From Rhytidiadelphus loreus (Eukaryota > Streptophyta > Bryopsida > Hypnales > Hylocomiaceae), in the NCBI GenBank assembly GCA_947034895.1, contig OX344763.1, forward strand, positions 7,194,501 through 7,258,500: a stretch of 64,000 bases of DNA, read 5' to 3'. Below are positions 22,515 through 33,380 of this stretch, in pieces. A program made the position numbers and the translations under genes. Every line of letters starts with the position of its first letter. Positions within the stretch are counted from its first letter, which is position 1. The notes under the pieces are model-generated. The model was not told the origin of the DNA, did not search any database, and saw nothing but the letters and a program-made list of their open reading frames with translations.

Positions 22515-25440
22515 TGGAAGAAACAACAATCTTTGTGTAAATTAAAGGTGAAGTCAGAGCTTTTTTTTCTCCTTCGTCACTATCTCTTTGTCGATTGTAA
22601 ACGAATCATCTTTGTAATGGAGTGTCCGGCTTAGAAACTCTAATGTTTCGGTTCCTTGTGTAAGGATTTTGCTATTGTAATTATAAGTTGAAGCGCATGT
22701 TCCTTGGTGGAACGGCCTCGATACTATGATACACCATTCTATTGACTGATTTATGGAATCTGTGATTACTATTTAAGTGTCGTCCTTCCCTTTGAATGCA
22801 TGTTTTTCCGATGATTCCGTAAGTCCAAGCAGTACTGCTCATACTCGTTAAGATGATGTGTTTCAGAGTGCCAAAATTGTGCCAATCAAGTGCTAAAAAC
22901 TAGGACTGGAATAGATTTGAGGTTGCAGTTGGGAGGTTACACTGAAATCTGCCATTTTTTATGAGTGGGGTTAAATGAAAATGGTGAATCAGGTGAGGAA
23001 CTTGCTCTTGTAAAAGGGATTTGGTGGAACTGCCGGAGTTGAACGCAAAATCTAATTTTGATTGTCCATGAACTTTAAGGTGTAGTGTTGTGTCTGGTTT
23101 GACCATCCTGGAGAGTCCTAAAACAGTAAAACATGCATATGCTCTGCTCTAATTTTGTGATTAACATATTTTTAAATTTGCTTCATTTTAGGCTTAACCC
23201 CTAAAGGACCAAGGCCTTTTCTCTGTCAAAAAACACTCAAAACTGCCATTTCTGTAGCAAAAAGCAAAAAAAAATGAAAATTGTTCTTTTTTTCTTTCAC
23301 ATCTAACCATAGGATCTTACACCTAACTAGTATGAGAATGTGTGGAAACGATTTTAGAATTTTTGACCACATAGATTGCAAGATATTTGAAAACTCAGTT
23401 CAGAAATCTTATAAGTTATTTTGGAAAAAATATGTTATAAGTGCCTCCAAAACAAGATTTTCTAGAACTCTCTTACCACTTGTCTTCATTATTTTGAGAA
23501 CTCTCTTACCACTTGTCCCCATTATTTTGAGTTTCTGTGATTTTTTGGTGGTGCAAAATGAACTATTATTTTAGCTTAAGTTTCAATGACACAACTTTTG
23601 CTCCTACGCATTGATTGAAGTAAAACTATATGCCCAAAAATCTAATTATGAGGGTTTGTAACTAAGATAGCTACCACCCAGAAGAGTCTATTAAAAAGTC
23701 TAGACACCCTTAGAGCTTCCAAGCAATGAACTCTTTATAATGCATCACAACTTATCAAATTAAGAAAATATTTTAATTAACACCAATCACAATGCATTCA
23801 CATTACAAGTTCACATTTTCCTATGACTCCATAATGTAGAAGGCTCAGAAAGCGCTCATGTAAGGGATAAAAGACCTTTGTACAAAAATAGGTGGATCCA
23901 AATAAATTTCACATTTTTGTAGAAGAAAGAGAAATGAAGAATACTTGAGTGGAAATTTTAATTTTAATTTTGTGACTTGAAATGAATTAAATATGATTTT
24001 TCAAAATCAAAGGTACATAGGTCCCTATTAATGTTCATAGGTGCAATTGAAATCAATCAAATCATACCATTGAGTGGAGCCACTGAGTTCAAGAACAATC
24101 CTAAAAATGCCTTTAAATGGAAACAATGATTCCAAGAATGATTCATTGTACGTTTCCATTCAATTCACTCCCGATTGTAAATCAAAATTTAATGCATCCA
24201 CTAAAAACTCTAGGCTTTCCTCACATCGTTTTATATCCAATTCAAAGTGTTGTAACTTTTGCATTTGATGTCCAAATTCAATAAAACTTGCGAGAAAGTT
24301 TGCGCTCTTGCTTCTAGTTTCGGTGGTAAAATTTTCAAATCAATACAAGATGTACTGATTTTTTAGAAGTCAATCAAAGCTCATAGGTTCAATTTGAGTC
24401 CAAAACATTGCATTTCATGGCTGTAGCTTCGAGGGCTTCATCCAATGTTAGTTTTCAAAAACCTTTGTTGGTTTATGTTTCCCTTGAAGTCTAGTTGTTG
24501 TAGTGAGATTTTTATGTCAATCCAAGTTTTGAATGTTTGGGAGCAATTCAAAATTTGAAATCCCCACTTTTTTGGACTACTTTGAGCTTCGGTGGCTTGT
24601 TTCTTCTTCAAACAATGCTTGTTTGTAATTCTTTTTATTGGAAAAGTTGCACACGCTAGTCTAGTTTGTTTGGTTAAAATTTCACATCAATACAAGAAGT
24701 TTTGAGTGACTGACAAGCATTTTAGTAGAAGGAGGTTTAGCCCCACATGAATTTTCTTTAATTTTTCTTGCTATTTTTTGACATTCCAAAGTCATTTTGC
24801 AGACCTCACCAAATCCAGGTCTTTATCATAAGTAAAATTACACATGATGATACACCATGTCACTTGCTCAATAGCCTTATATCAGACACATGAGTTGGTA
24901 GTTTTTCACCACATGAAGTCAATTTCATTTCTACATCCTATGTCCATTGATTTGGGCACTTTTGTGGGGGTGATTCTTAATGCTTGAACTGTTTTCAAGC
25001 CTCCTCCTATAGTTCCATTCACAATTTTTCTAAGAGCATCACCACCCATTCTCCCAAACACGGCCCAGGGAATGGGGTGGCCCGGGCCCTTTTCCTCCTG
25101 GGTTTCATTTGGCTGCGGAGACACCCTAGTCATCCCCGCCCAAAGAACACAGGGAAAAAAAAGTCAATTACACGCATAGCAAGAAAAATATATTTTTTAA
25201 ATTTTAATTCAAATGCAAATGAAAAACGCAGCTTTGTCCTCCAAAATTAACAAACAACTTCTAATATATGTATTTTAAAGGTAAATTTCTCTATCACAAA
25301 TAATTGATTTGAAAATAAAGAAAAATCAAAATGCAAATAAATATGATTTCCATTCTTCATTTTTTTTTTAAATGGAATTTGAATTAAAGTTTAAAAACAA
25401 ATAGTGTTGAGAAATATATTCAAAATTAGAAACAAACAAA
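22515..25440. other. Intergenic region with repeat relics
   Basis: The cupin 3'UTR probably extends to about 22750. 22852-22970 is the dispersed repeat also found at 2838. At 23194 there is a TTAA followed by CCCCTAAAGG, a lone end of the TTAA-flanked family; no matching right end was found within 1 kb. The rest is AT-rich, and no gene is seen. 'tcatccccgccc' plus 'aagaacac' occurs at about 25129 and again at about 26014, bracketing the palindromic array. Confidence 0.45.
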
Positions 25441-25799
25441 AGTGCTTCAGGTGTGCTTGAGGTCTACCTGGAGTACACCTCAAGCACACTTCAAGCAAAT
25501 ATTTAAAGAAAACTCATTTTGCATCGATCCAATTCAATAAGAAACCAAAAAATGTGCTTGAGGTGGTTTGAGGTCCACCTCAAGCCACCTCAAGCACACC
25601 TTAAGCAAATATTTCTTAAAAACTTATTTTACAACCAATTTAATGAAAAATAAGAAAATGTTCTTGAGGTGGTTTGAGGTCCATCTCAAGCAAACCTCAA
25701 GCAAATATTTAAAAATTATTATTTTGCATCCAATTCAATGAGAAACCAAAAAATGTGCTTGAGGTGACTTGGGGTAAACCTCAATCCACCTTAAGCACA
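25441..25799. repeat. Array of about four palindromic GAGGT/ACCTC units
   Basis: Four units with a period of roughly 95-110 bases. Each holds a hairpin built from tgcttgaggt on one side and acctcaagca on the other, joined by an AT-rich spacer with 'aattcaatgagaaaccaaaa'. Units start near 25443, 25554, 25662 and 25756. Not a CRISPR: the spacers are themselves repeated. Confidence 0.75.
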
Positions 25800-25935
25800 C
25801 ACTACAAGAGAAAGGGGTGTTTTAAGTATAGTTCTAAAAATAACATTTTAAGTAATGACCTTTTTAAGAGATTTTCAGTAAAAATTTACAAGATATTTGT
25901 GTCTTTCTAGTAAAACAACCCTTTCTCTTGTAGTG
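25800..25935. mobile_element. Miniature CACTA element, 136 bases
   Basis: Ends CACTACAAGAGAAAGGG and CCCTTTCTCTTGTAGTG are inverted copies. ACA on both sides (25797-25799 and 25936-25938) is a 3-base target duplication. CACTA ends with 3-base duplications define the CACTA (CMC/EnSpm) superfamily. It has landed at the edge of the palindromic array. Confidence 0.75.
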
Positions 25936-26196
25936 ACACCTCAAGCATACTTTACATTTCTTCACAAAAAAAATTCATTACTTCTTGTACTGTTGCAGAC
26001 TTCCGCCCCCTACTCATCCCCGCCCTCAAGAACACTCCAAATTTTTTCAAACTCATGTACTGATGACGTGGTAGAATCAAGAGCTAACCAATGTGCCAAT
26101 TGATCAAAAAAAAGTAAGAATTGAGATGTAGCGGCACACAAATCAACAAACTGACAAGATCAAGCAAGAGTCAACAAGCATGGCGGGGACGCTCTC

Positions 26197-26879
26197 CTAG
26201 TGTTTACTACCTTCAACAGCTTCATATCCACACTGGGATTGAGATTCTCTTACTGCCTCAGGAAAGACATCATCGTTCCTGCCACTGTTGTGAAAGGATA
26301 ATGTCTGAACCTCTTCCTGTGGAGTTTGCACACAATATTATCACTTTCGTCGCAACTAGGGTCTACAACCGTCAGAAAGCAACAGACTTTTTTGAATCTA
26401 TTTAATCAGAAATGTCCGATCAGTGTTGAATTACGTCGAATACCTGCAGACTGAGGAGCTGATTGGTAACAGAGTTCTTGAAAGCATTGAAATCTTTGTA
26501 GAGAGCATCATAACAGTTGGTGACATACTGCTGCAATTCCTGTTTCCAAATTCAAACGGAATCAGCATTGGACAGAATTGGACTAAGGCAGAAGATCTGC
26601 ACCTTGGTGCTGCCAGTAAGCTAGGCTCTGATTCTTATTTACAATGAACGTCTCTCTGCATCAACTCCATCCCAAATCATCATTGTCAAGAGACGTTTCC
26701 TTCAGATCCACCTGTATTTCCGGCACAGGAATTGCGCACGACTTTGGGCCTTCCGCCACGCAATCCATGTCGAAGAATTTGTTATCATAGTGCTTAAAAA
26801 CAGTCTCATTTTTGTCCTCGCACTCATCAGCTTGTTGCGCTACTACTTTCGGTCGATTCTTAGCCCTCGACTGCCACAT
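26197..26879 (-). CDS. Three-exon gene, 127-residue protein of unknown function
   Basis: Minus-strand exons 26879-26712, 26539-26444 and 26316-26197 have lengths 168, 96 and 120. All are multiples of three, so both introns are phase 0, and all junctions are GT-AG. The protein starts MWQSRAKNRPKVVAQQADEC, with an in-frame stop directly upstream of the ATG. The middle exon (ELQQYVTNCYDALYK, DFNAFKNSVTNQLLSLQ) runs into EEVQTLSFHN and has the heptad-like spacing of a coiled coil. The end is polar (VEGSKH). I do not recognise the family and assign no function. Support is structural: three consecutive open exons with matching phases in a region otherwise full of stops. The first donor (CAG then GTGGAT) is weak, so exon 1 could instead run on to a stop at 26661. 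Confidence 0.6.
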
Positions 26880-27858
26880 TTACACATCGGACGATTATGC
26901 ATCAGGCCAAAGCTCACGAAGTTATTAGCATGAACGACACACAACTAGTCCCAATACATGTACTGACCTTCATTGGGATTCATAAATGATAAGATCCAAA
27001 ATCAATCTGCAGGGTGTCAAAACGTCAGCTGGTAATCGCCCATTCGCTCTTCTTCTCACCGTACTCTCCTAAGATTTTCCAACACAAACCCTCAAAACCC
27101 TGATTCTGGTGCATGCCAAGAATCATACCTGCTTACTAATGGTAAGTGCAACAACTAGCTTAAGTTCGACACGGTAAAGATGCTCTTACTGAACAGCATA
27201 ACTTGATATGATCAAATAAGAATTCGTGAGAAGCAGTTCCCATCAAATGACGAAGTACAGATTCTTATGCGCAAGATTTCGACCTGCCGGGACTAATCGC
27301 AATCCTCGAATCTACCCCGACCTTCCTGGACTGTTGTTACTAGCACAGACCCAAAACAAACTGGATATAAATCAGTTCAACCGCTTATCGAACGATCAGC
27401 TTGCCCGCTAATATATTAAAAAAAACAGTATTCAAGTGGCCAAAGCATTAAATTTGACCACGACGTGTAACCTCGGAGGTTGGTGACACTCACCTAGGAC
27501 GAATTACATGCAACGGTGCACATTCCTCGATGTACAACACCTGCCACAATTTCAAAACAGGAAACAAAAGCCAAAATCTGATGCAAAAAAATCACGCGCC
27601 TGTGGAAAATAAGAAAGTCCGAAGCAGTAGTCTGAGATAATTGAATGTTTGATTTATAATTACTGTTACATAAGCCGGACCCCCGCTAAATCGTTACCTT
27701 CACGTTTCTGTGAGGTCGAAACTAAACCCAGCTTCAAAATTATATCTACTGTATTGATAGGAGCTCATCCTCGGGCCAAAATGTGCTAAAACCTAAACTC
27801 GAGCCCAACTTAGATATGGGCATACCACGACTGCTACTTGCTACACCATAGAATCGTT
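26880..27858. other. Intergenic between two minus-strand genes
   Basis: This should contain the 3'UTR of RRP12 (right part) and the promoter or 5'UTR of the small gene ending at 26197 (left part). No other coding exon recognised. Confidence 0.5.
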
Positions 27859-30800
27859 CTACTTGTGAGCCTTTTGCTGTCTTTTAGCTTTTGACGGTAA
27901 TGTGGTCAATGCTTCCTTAGAACTCATGCCCTGCATCTTCTTGGCCGACTTCATGACACTGCCCATGCCCTGCCTTGCAGCGTTCCTCTTTGCCTCTCGT
28001 CTATTCAAAATTTTAGGATCCAGAGGCCAGTATGCATATGGATCTAGCTTCCCGTCCTTCTTGACATCACCCACTGCTTTGCTCTTTTTGCTAGCATACT
28101 CATCCCCAGTGTAGGCCCAGCTCTTGCTCTCATTGTTTGTTTTCCTTGCCTTTCCAGCCCTGCTCCCTGCTCTGCTCCTAGACACGTCATCACCACGTTT
28201 GGAGCTTCGACCAGCTTGACTTTTAGCAGCTTCAGGATGATCTTCTTCCCACTGCTTCTTCCTCTTCAACTTCTCCCGAATCTTATCACCGCTCTCATCT
28301 ACGATCATTTTGCCATCACCCGTATATTCCAGCTCGTCATCACTATCATTCTTCTTCTGCTGAGACTTCGGTCCTCGCAAAACTTCACGGGTCTTGCGGG
28401 TGTCCAGCAAGTCCAGAGGCTCTCCGGCTCCTTCAACGTCCTTCAAGTCTTCTGGAAGCCTCTTGTTAGACTTCCGTATTTTCCTTGATTTTGTTGTTCC
28501 TTCGGATTTATTGAAATAACTCGTTTTGGCCATGGTTGAAGCCTTCGTACTGCCGTCCATATCACCATATTCGTCATCATCGTCATCGTCAGAAAACATA
28601 TCTGTATGATTCCACTTGCTTTTCCTCGCAGTGCTAGCACGAGATTGCACAGACTTGGTCTCGGCTTCTTCTCCTCCAGCGGTAGATTTCTTCTTCTTTT
28701 CAGAATGTTCGTTCGTTTTGCGAATATTGGTAAGCAGCTTCATATGTTCCTGTGGCATAACCTTTGCAACAGAATCCATACCACACCTTCGAACAAGCCT
28801 CTCAATAATAGCTCGCACCTTAGCTTTGAAGTGATTCTTGGAGTCATCTGACCACAGTATCAAGCCTTCCACTAGACCGCGTAAATGTCGGTCCAACTCT
28901 TCTGCTGGTAACCTAGCAATGACCACCTTCACCAAACCTAAAACAGATTTAATAATCTCCCGATTTTTGCTTCTCAATAAGAGCAAAGCAGATGGCAGGA
29001 GATCCGGCACGGTATGACAAAGCTCAGACGAGAACTCATACAGCAGTCTCGCTAGACCTACAACAGCAGCGCTAACCATGTGCGGCGTTGAACCAGCTAG
29101 ACAACCAACGATCATTGTGAAGAACTGCATCAAACGCTCCTGAGAACCACCGGTCTCCTCATCCTGCATACCGTGACCTATCTCTATGAGTAAATCGTAC
29201 GCAGCATTGCGAGTTTTCTTGTTCGACTCTTTTGTGGCCAAAACGATTTCGCTAATTAAAGTGGCAATGGCTTCATCCTTTCGTTCATACCCTCCCTTCA
29301 TTAGGTGAAGAATGAGGAAATGGAGACATCTGAGACGATGTCTTCTTGCAGAAGAATGCACATTGGACAAGGATGTCAGCAACGTCTCCAGCAACTCCTC
29401 TACCTTTCCAGCTACAAAATCCATATTGGCCTGGCAGATGCTGGCAAGCACCTTGTACGCTTTCTTCTGTACTGCAGCATCAATATCCTGCAACGCAGGC
29501 CTTGCTGTGGAAAACAGCATCCCTAAGGCTTCGTCATCTAATCCATTTACCAAGGACAAGGCCAAATCCATAAAGACACACCTTCGTGCTGTAGGACTCT
29601 CTTCAGGCTTCGGAGCATCCACTTGCATAGCACCTGGCTCGGACTCTGGAACTGGAGTACTAGCCTCAACCGTAGCTTGAAGGAGCTTCTTCATGATTGC
29701 CACAAAGAAACTCTTGACCGTCTGCTTGTCAGAAATGGATGCGATTGCTGCAATTGTAATCTGCAGATCCCCACGCTTCTCCGAAGGAGCTGCAACGAAA
29801 AGATTGAACAACAAAGGCAAAAAGTTGCGCGAGAAACCAGAGATGGCTTTCAAGTTAGCAGCAGCAACTTCTGGCGTGTACAGAGACCTTGCTCGTCGTT
29901 CAGCAGCGTTCAACTCCTCTGAATTCTCCTCCTCAGTTATTTTTCCAGCAACCTTGTCATCCATCTTGTCTCCTCGAGCCGTCCTATTCTGAGCCACCAA
30001 GGTCTTCAAGCTCGAACATACGAGACCTCTCAACTCTGGCTCTTTCGTAAGCACATCTCCCAGTGTTTTCGCAATTAGTTTGAAGCTCTGGGCAGTGTCA
30101 GATGGATAGTTGCAGACTGAAGGTAGAAGAGCCCAGATGGACTGAACACATGACTCCGCATTTTTGGATGCCACTGGCTTGCCAGCTGCTGCACACTTAC
30201 GAGCTCGCTCACGTAGTCGAGTGGCCAGCGGAACAAGAGTCTCTTGGTAGAACTGAAGGCGTGCCCCAACTACGTGCTGCTTCAGTATAGGAAGAAGCCA
30301 TACCCTAGAATCTGTGAGATTAGGACCATCCATCTCGAGCGGAAGTATCGTCAAAATTTTATCTGGACCCATAGCAGCCACTGCCGACCCTAGTGTACTG
30401 TGGAGCTGCTTGCGGCAAGCCATATCATCGTCAGGTAAATTCTGAAGATCACCAAGTGTATTCACTGTGCTTGACATCAACACAGCTGATGATTCTCCTA
30501 ATTTATCAAATAGAGCAGCCACAACATGCAGGGACATATCCCATGAAGTGCTGTACTGATACCCCAACGAGCTCTCAACAGTCACGCATATTCGCTCTAT
30601 AGGAGTCAAAGCGCCCTTCCGTTTCTGTTCTTCACCGTGCAATCGTCGTTGAGTAACCCCTTGTTGAATCATGGCATCATCAATGCAACCCTCAATCAGA
30701 TGACGCATACTCTCTGCTGCAGCAAACACTACCTCTTCTTGCTCTGACGCCAATAGCCCAGTCAAGGAATGGAACACACCCGGCAACTTCGTGACACCTA

Positions 30801-31749
30801 AGCTTCTGTCGGACCTCCAGAGCTTCTGAAACCCATGCTGTAAAATCCGAGTAACCACTGTAACCTCATCTACTGAACTACGCTTTTCCCCGCTGACTAA
30901 AATCGACCCTAAACGACCTAAAATCTCCCCTAACGCCGCAGACGGAATTTCAGCACTAGAATACATACAAAGAGCTTGCAACGTATCCAAAACACTCCGA
31001 GTCACCATAGGTTGCTGAAGCTCATGGAGTTGAGCTAAATGCGGTAAAATGCGACCAATCGCTTTCACTGATAAGACAGGCAGCAATTGCTTCAAAGCCC
31101 CAAGCATGTGCAAAACATCAACGGCGCCAGTGGAAGAATTGGCCTGATTCTTCACAGAGTTCAGCGACTGCTCGAAGAGATTGAACACGACTTCACTTGC
31201 AGTTCCTAGGGCATGAGTACCTCGAAGGCTAGAAAGAACCTCCGTCATACACAATTGCGCCCTCTTGCGAACCTTCGGACGTTGATCGAGAGAAAACCTC
31301 AGAAGGCAATTGAAAGCGGGCGCAAGAGTAAGCCAGTTCGACGTATCAGCGCCACGAATCACAATCTCCAAACAAGACAACGTCGCCTTCAAAGTGTTAG
31401 CACTCTCGGAGTCCGCTCCAATCAGGCCTACCAAAAGCTTCAGAGCCGCATCACCCTTTGACCTAATAACCGAGGCAGGGGTTTTACGCAGCACCATAGC
31501 CAGAAAAGTACACAAGGCAGTAGTGACGGCCTCGTTGCGGGCGGTGCCACTAGCCGCCTGGCGATCCAAACAACTCATGGTCGCGGCGAAATACGCAGTC
31601 GGAGTCGGGTCCAACGACTGCTCCCGCAAAACCTCTGCCATCGCCTGCACCACCGCACACAAATGCTTGTGCTCGGGCGCTTGCGAGTTTCCGAATCGCG
31701 CCATGAGAACCGCGCACATGTCATCGTCTTCCCCCATAGCTAAGTCCAT
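27859..31749 (-). CDS. RRP12: RRP12-like ribosome biogenesis protein (NUC173 domain), intronless
   Basis: One uninterrupted 1296-codon frame. RRP12 is a HEAT-repeat protein of the nucleolus and nucleoplasm that works in pre-rRNA processing and export of both ribosomal subunits; yeast and human proteins are of similar length. The N-terminal 1000 residues are leucine-rich helical repeats. The NUC173 region runs from about residue 390 (GYQYSTSWDMSLHVVAALFD) through DSRVWLLPILKQHV near 483 to about 590. The C-terminal 250 residues are charged, with an acidic run (FSDDDDDDEYGD near 1055) and Lys/Arg-rich nuclear or nucleolar targeting stretches. It ends KAKRQQKAHK. The start MDLAMGEDDDM is the first ATG of the frame. 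GC content and codon quality are clearly above the flanks. The lack of introns across 3.9 kb is notable for a plant gene of this size. Confidence 0.95.
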   Translation of the reverse strand: MDLAMGEDDDMCAVLMARFGNSQAPEHKHLCAVVQAMAEVLREQSLDPTPTAYFAATMSCLDRQAASGTARNEAVTTALCTFLAMVLRKTPASVIRSKGDAALKLLVGLIGADSESANTLKATLSCLEIVIRGADTSNWLTLAPAFNCLLRFSLDQRPKVRKRAQLCMTEVLSSLRGTHALGTASEVVFNLFEQSLNSVKNQANSSTGAVDVLHMLGALKQLLPVLSVKAIGRILPHLAQLHELQQPMVTRSVLDTLQALCMYSSAEIPSAALGEILGRLGSILVSGEKRSSVDEVTVVTRILQHGFQKLWRSDRSLGVTKLPGVFHSLTGLLASEQEEVVFAAAESMRHLIEGCIDDAMIQQGVTQRRLHGEEQKRKGALTPIERICVTVESSLGYQYSTSWDMSLHVVAALFDKLGESSAVLMSSTVNTLGDLQNLPDDDMACRKQLHSTLGSAVAAMGPDKILTILPLEMDGPNLTDSRVWLLPILKQHVVGARLQFYQETLVPLATRLRERARKCAAAGKPVASKNAESCVQSIWALLPSVCNYPSDTAQSFKLIAKTLGDVLTKEPELRGLVCSSLKTLVAQNRTARGDKMDDKVAGKITEEENSEELNAAERRARSLYTPEVAAANLKAISGFSRNFLPLLFNLFVAAPSEKRGDLQITIAAIASISDKQTVKSFFVAIMKKLLQATVEASTPVPESEPGAMQVDAPKPEESPTARRCVFMDLALSLVNGLDDEALGMLFSTARPALQDIDAAVQKKAYKVLASICQANMDFVAGKVEELLETLLTSLSNVHSSARRHRLRCLHFLILHLMKGGYERKDEAIATLISEIVLATKESNKKTRNAAYDLLIEIGHGMQDEETGGSQERLMQFFTMIVGCLAGSTPHMVSAAVVGLARLLYEFSSELCHTVPDLLPSALLLLRSKNREIIKSVLGLVKVVIARLPAEELDRHLRGLVEGLILWSDDSKNHFKAKVRAIIERLVRRCGMDSVAKVMPQEHMKLLTNIRKTNEHSEKKKKSTAGGEEAETKSVQSRASTARKSKWNHTDMFSDDDDDDEYGDMDGSTKASTMAKTSYFNKSEGTTKSRKIRKSNKRLPEDLKDVEGAGEPLDLLDTRKTREVLRGPKSQQKKNDSDDELEYTGDGKMIVDESGDKIREKLKRKKQWEEDHPEAAKSQAGRSSKRGDDVSRSRAGSRAGKARKTNNESKSWAYTGDEYASKKSKAVGDVKKDGKLDPYAYWPLDPKILNRREAKRNAARQGMGSVMKSAKKMQGMSSKEALTTLPSKAKRQQKAHK

Positions 31750-32083
31750 TGCAAGAAATTCCGCCCTCCACCAAAGCGTGACCTAATGACGTCGCCCCAG
31801 AGCCAATTTCGCGCAAATCCTCACGAACATCATGACCTAAAATCATAAGAAGAATTAGCTCCAGAGGAAAATTGGCTGAAGAACTCTCCGTCTCGGAGAT
31901 CCTGCAAAACCCTCAGAGTCAAACTACTCCCCACCAACCCGCTAAAATTGGATCAACCATCACTACTCAATTGTCACGGAGGTGTGCCAAGTCACAGTGA
32001 ATGCCATTGTAGTGCTCTTTGAAGTCACAGTTGCTTTTCCTCAGTCTTACAAAAGTTTTATCTCACAGAAATAAAAGCTTTAT
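31750..32083. promoter_or_regulatory. RRP12 promoter and 5'UTR region
   Basis: Upstream of the minus-strand RRP12 start. GC is moderate up to about 31990 and then falls sharply into AT-rich repeats, which probably marks the upstream limit of the promoter. No specific motif assigned. Confidence 0.4.
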
Positions 32084-32245
32084 CTTTTACATTATACATA
32101 TCTATTACATATACATGTACTTAATAATATTTATAAAATCTTTAATTTTATTTTTCTATAAATACCTTTTACATTATACATATCTATTACATATACATGT
32201 ACTTATTAGTATTTATAGAATCTTTAATTTTATTTATATATAAAT
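32084..32245 (+). repeat. 81-base tandem duplication
   Basis: Two units beginning cttttacattatacatatct at 32084 and 32165, each continuing through 'acatgtactta' to 'atctttaattttattt'. Part of the unit recurs at 32665-32720. Confidence 0.8.
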
Positions 32246-32372
32246 TTGTATACAACTTATAGTTATTGGACTAAATATAGTTTTAGCTATAACTATAATT
32301 GTCTCAAGTATTTTCTTACACTTTATAAATATTGAATTATTATTATATTTTATACATTCTTTCTCTTGGTAT

Positions 32373-32960
32373 AAGGTGTGTGCATTGTGATGAGTTGCAT
32401 CCGAAGTGTCCTCTTGTACCCAAAGTTATGAAGTTATGAAGACGTTATGATAGTTATGAATTATTGTTTTGTTTTGGGTTTGTAATATTATCCATCCTTT
32501 GTAAGTACAAGGTGTGTGCATTGTGATGAGTTGCATCCAAAGTGTCCCCTTGTACCCAAAGTTAGGATAGTTATGAATAGTTTTGTTTTGGGTTTGTAAT
32601 ATTATCCATCCTTTGTAAGTACGAGGTGTGTGCATTGTGATGAGTTAGCATCCACAGAGGCCATTAATACTTATAGAATCTTTAATTTTATTTATATATA
32701 AATTTGTATACAACTTATATTCTTTTTTATATATTTTTTTATTATTTTTGCTTAGGATTTTGTCCACCTATCAAGAATATGAGGTGTGTACATTGGAACA
32801 ATTGGTTCTAAAGCATCCCCTTATATTTAAAGTTTTTGCATTGGATCAAGGTTTGTAATTTAAGTTTATTTTTATTTGTTTAGGAATTTCTCCTTTCTTC
32901 AAAAGTATGAGGTGTGTGCATTGTGAACAATTGGTTCCAAAACGTTCCTACATACGTAAA
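32373..32960 (+). repeat. Degenerate tandem repeat, about five units
   Basis: Units begin aaggtgtgtgcattgtgatg at 32373, 32509 and about 32623, and as worn forms near 32780 and 32905 (atgaggtgtgtrcattg). Each contains 'gagttgcatcc' or 'caattggttc', then 'agtgtcc' and 'ttgtaccc'. Unit length is 114-136 bases. Confidence 0.75.
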
Positions 32961-33177
32961 GGTTAAAGCTCCTCCGCCAAGATGCCAACCGCTCCTCAAA
33001 ACCTAGGGAGCTGTATGTTGTTTCCGCTTCGTTTGAAGGTCCATAACTTTTCGTACAATTTTTCACTTCTTCAGTGCAGTAGTGACTTTCTTACTTTTTC
33101 GCAGACCCGCCTCACCTAAAGAAAGAAGAAGAATTTAAGCAAGAAACTCAGCTCATTTTTTTTAAACACAAAGGCAG

Positions 33178-33380
33178 TGACAAGGGGATTTTTACTCGGC
33201 TTGCCATATCGCAAGGGAGGACGCTCTTCATGGAGCAGCTCATTGCGGACACAAGGAGGCAGATCCTAGAGGTGGAGGCCCGGGCAGATGAGGCACGACG
33301 AGAGTCACAGATTGTCATTGAGCAGTTGTTGAAGAAGATCAAGGAACAAGACGTCCACATTCAATTCTTGGAGACAGAGG
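33178..33380 (+). other. Possible coiled-coil exon fragment
   Basis: The frame reads SDKGIFTRLAISQGRTLF, then MEQLIADTRRQILEVEARAD and on to IKEQDVHIQFLETE, where a GTAAATG donor follows at 33381. The composition is coding-like and strongly heptad-patterned. A related-looking coiled-coil fragment lies on the opposite strand at 34229-34411. Probably a relic of a repeated gene or transposon protein; not identified. Confidence 0.35.

Noticed and set aside
25441..25799. CRISPR-like array
   Set aside because: The spacers are also repeated, units are palindromic and variable, and the genome is eukaryotic.
31310..31786. 158-codon plus-strand frame
   Set aside because: Antisense to the RRP12 N-terminus; no domain and no independent signals.
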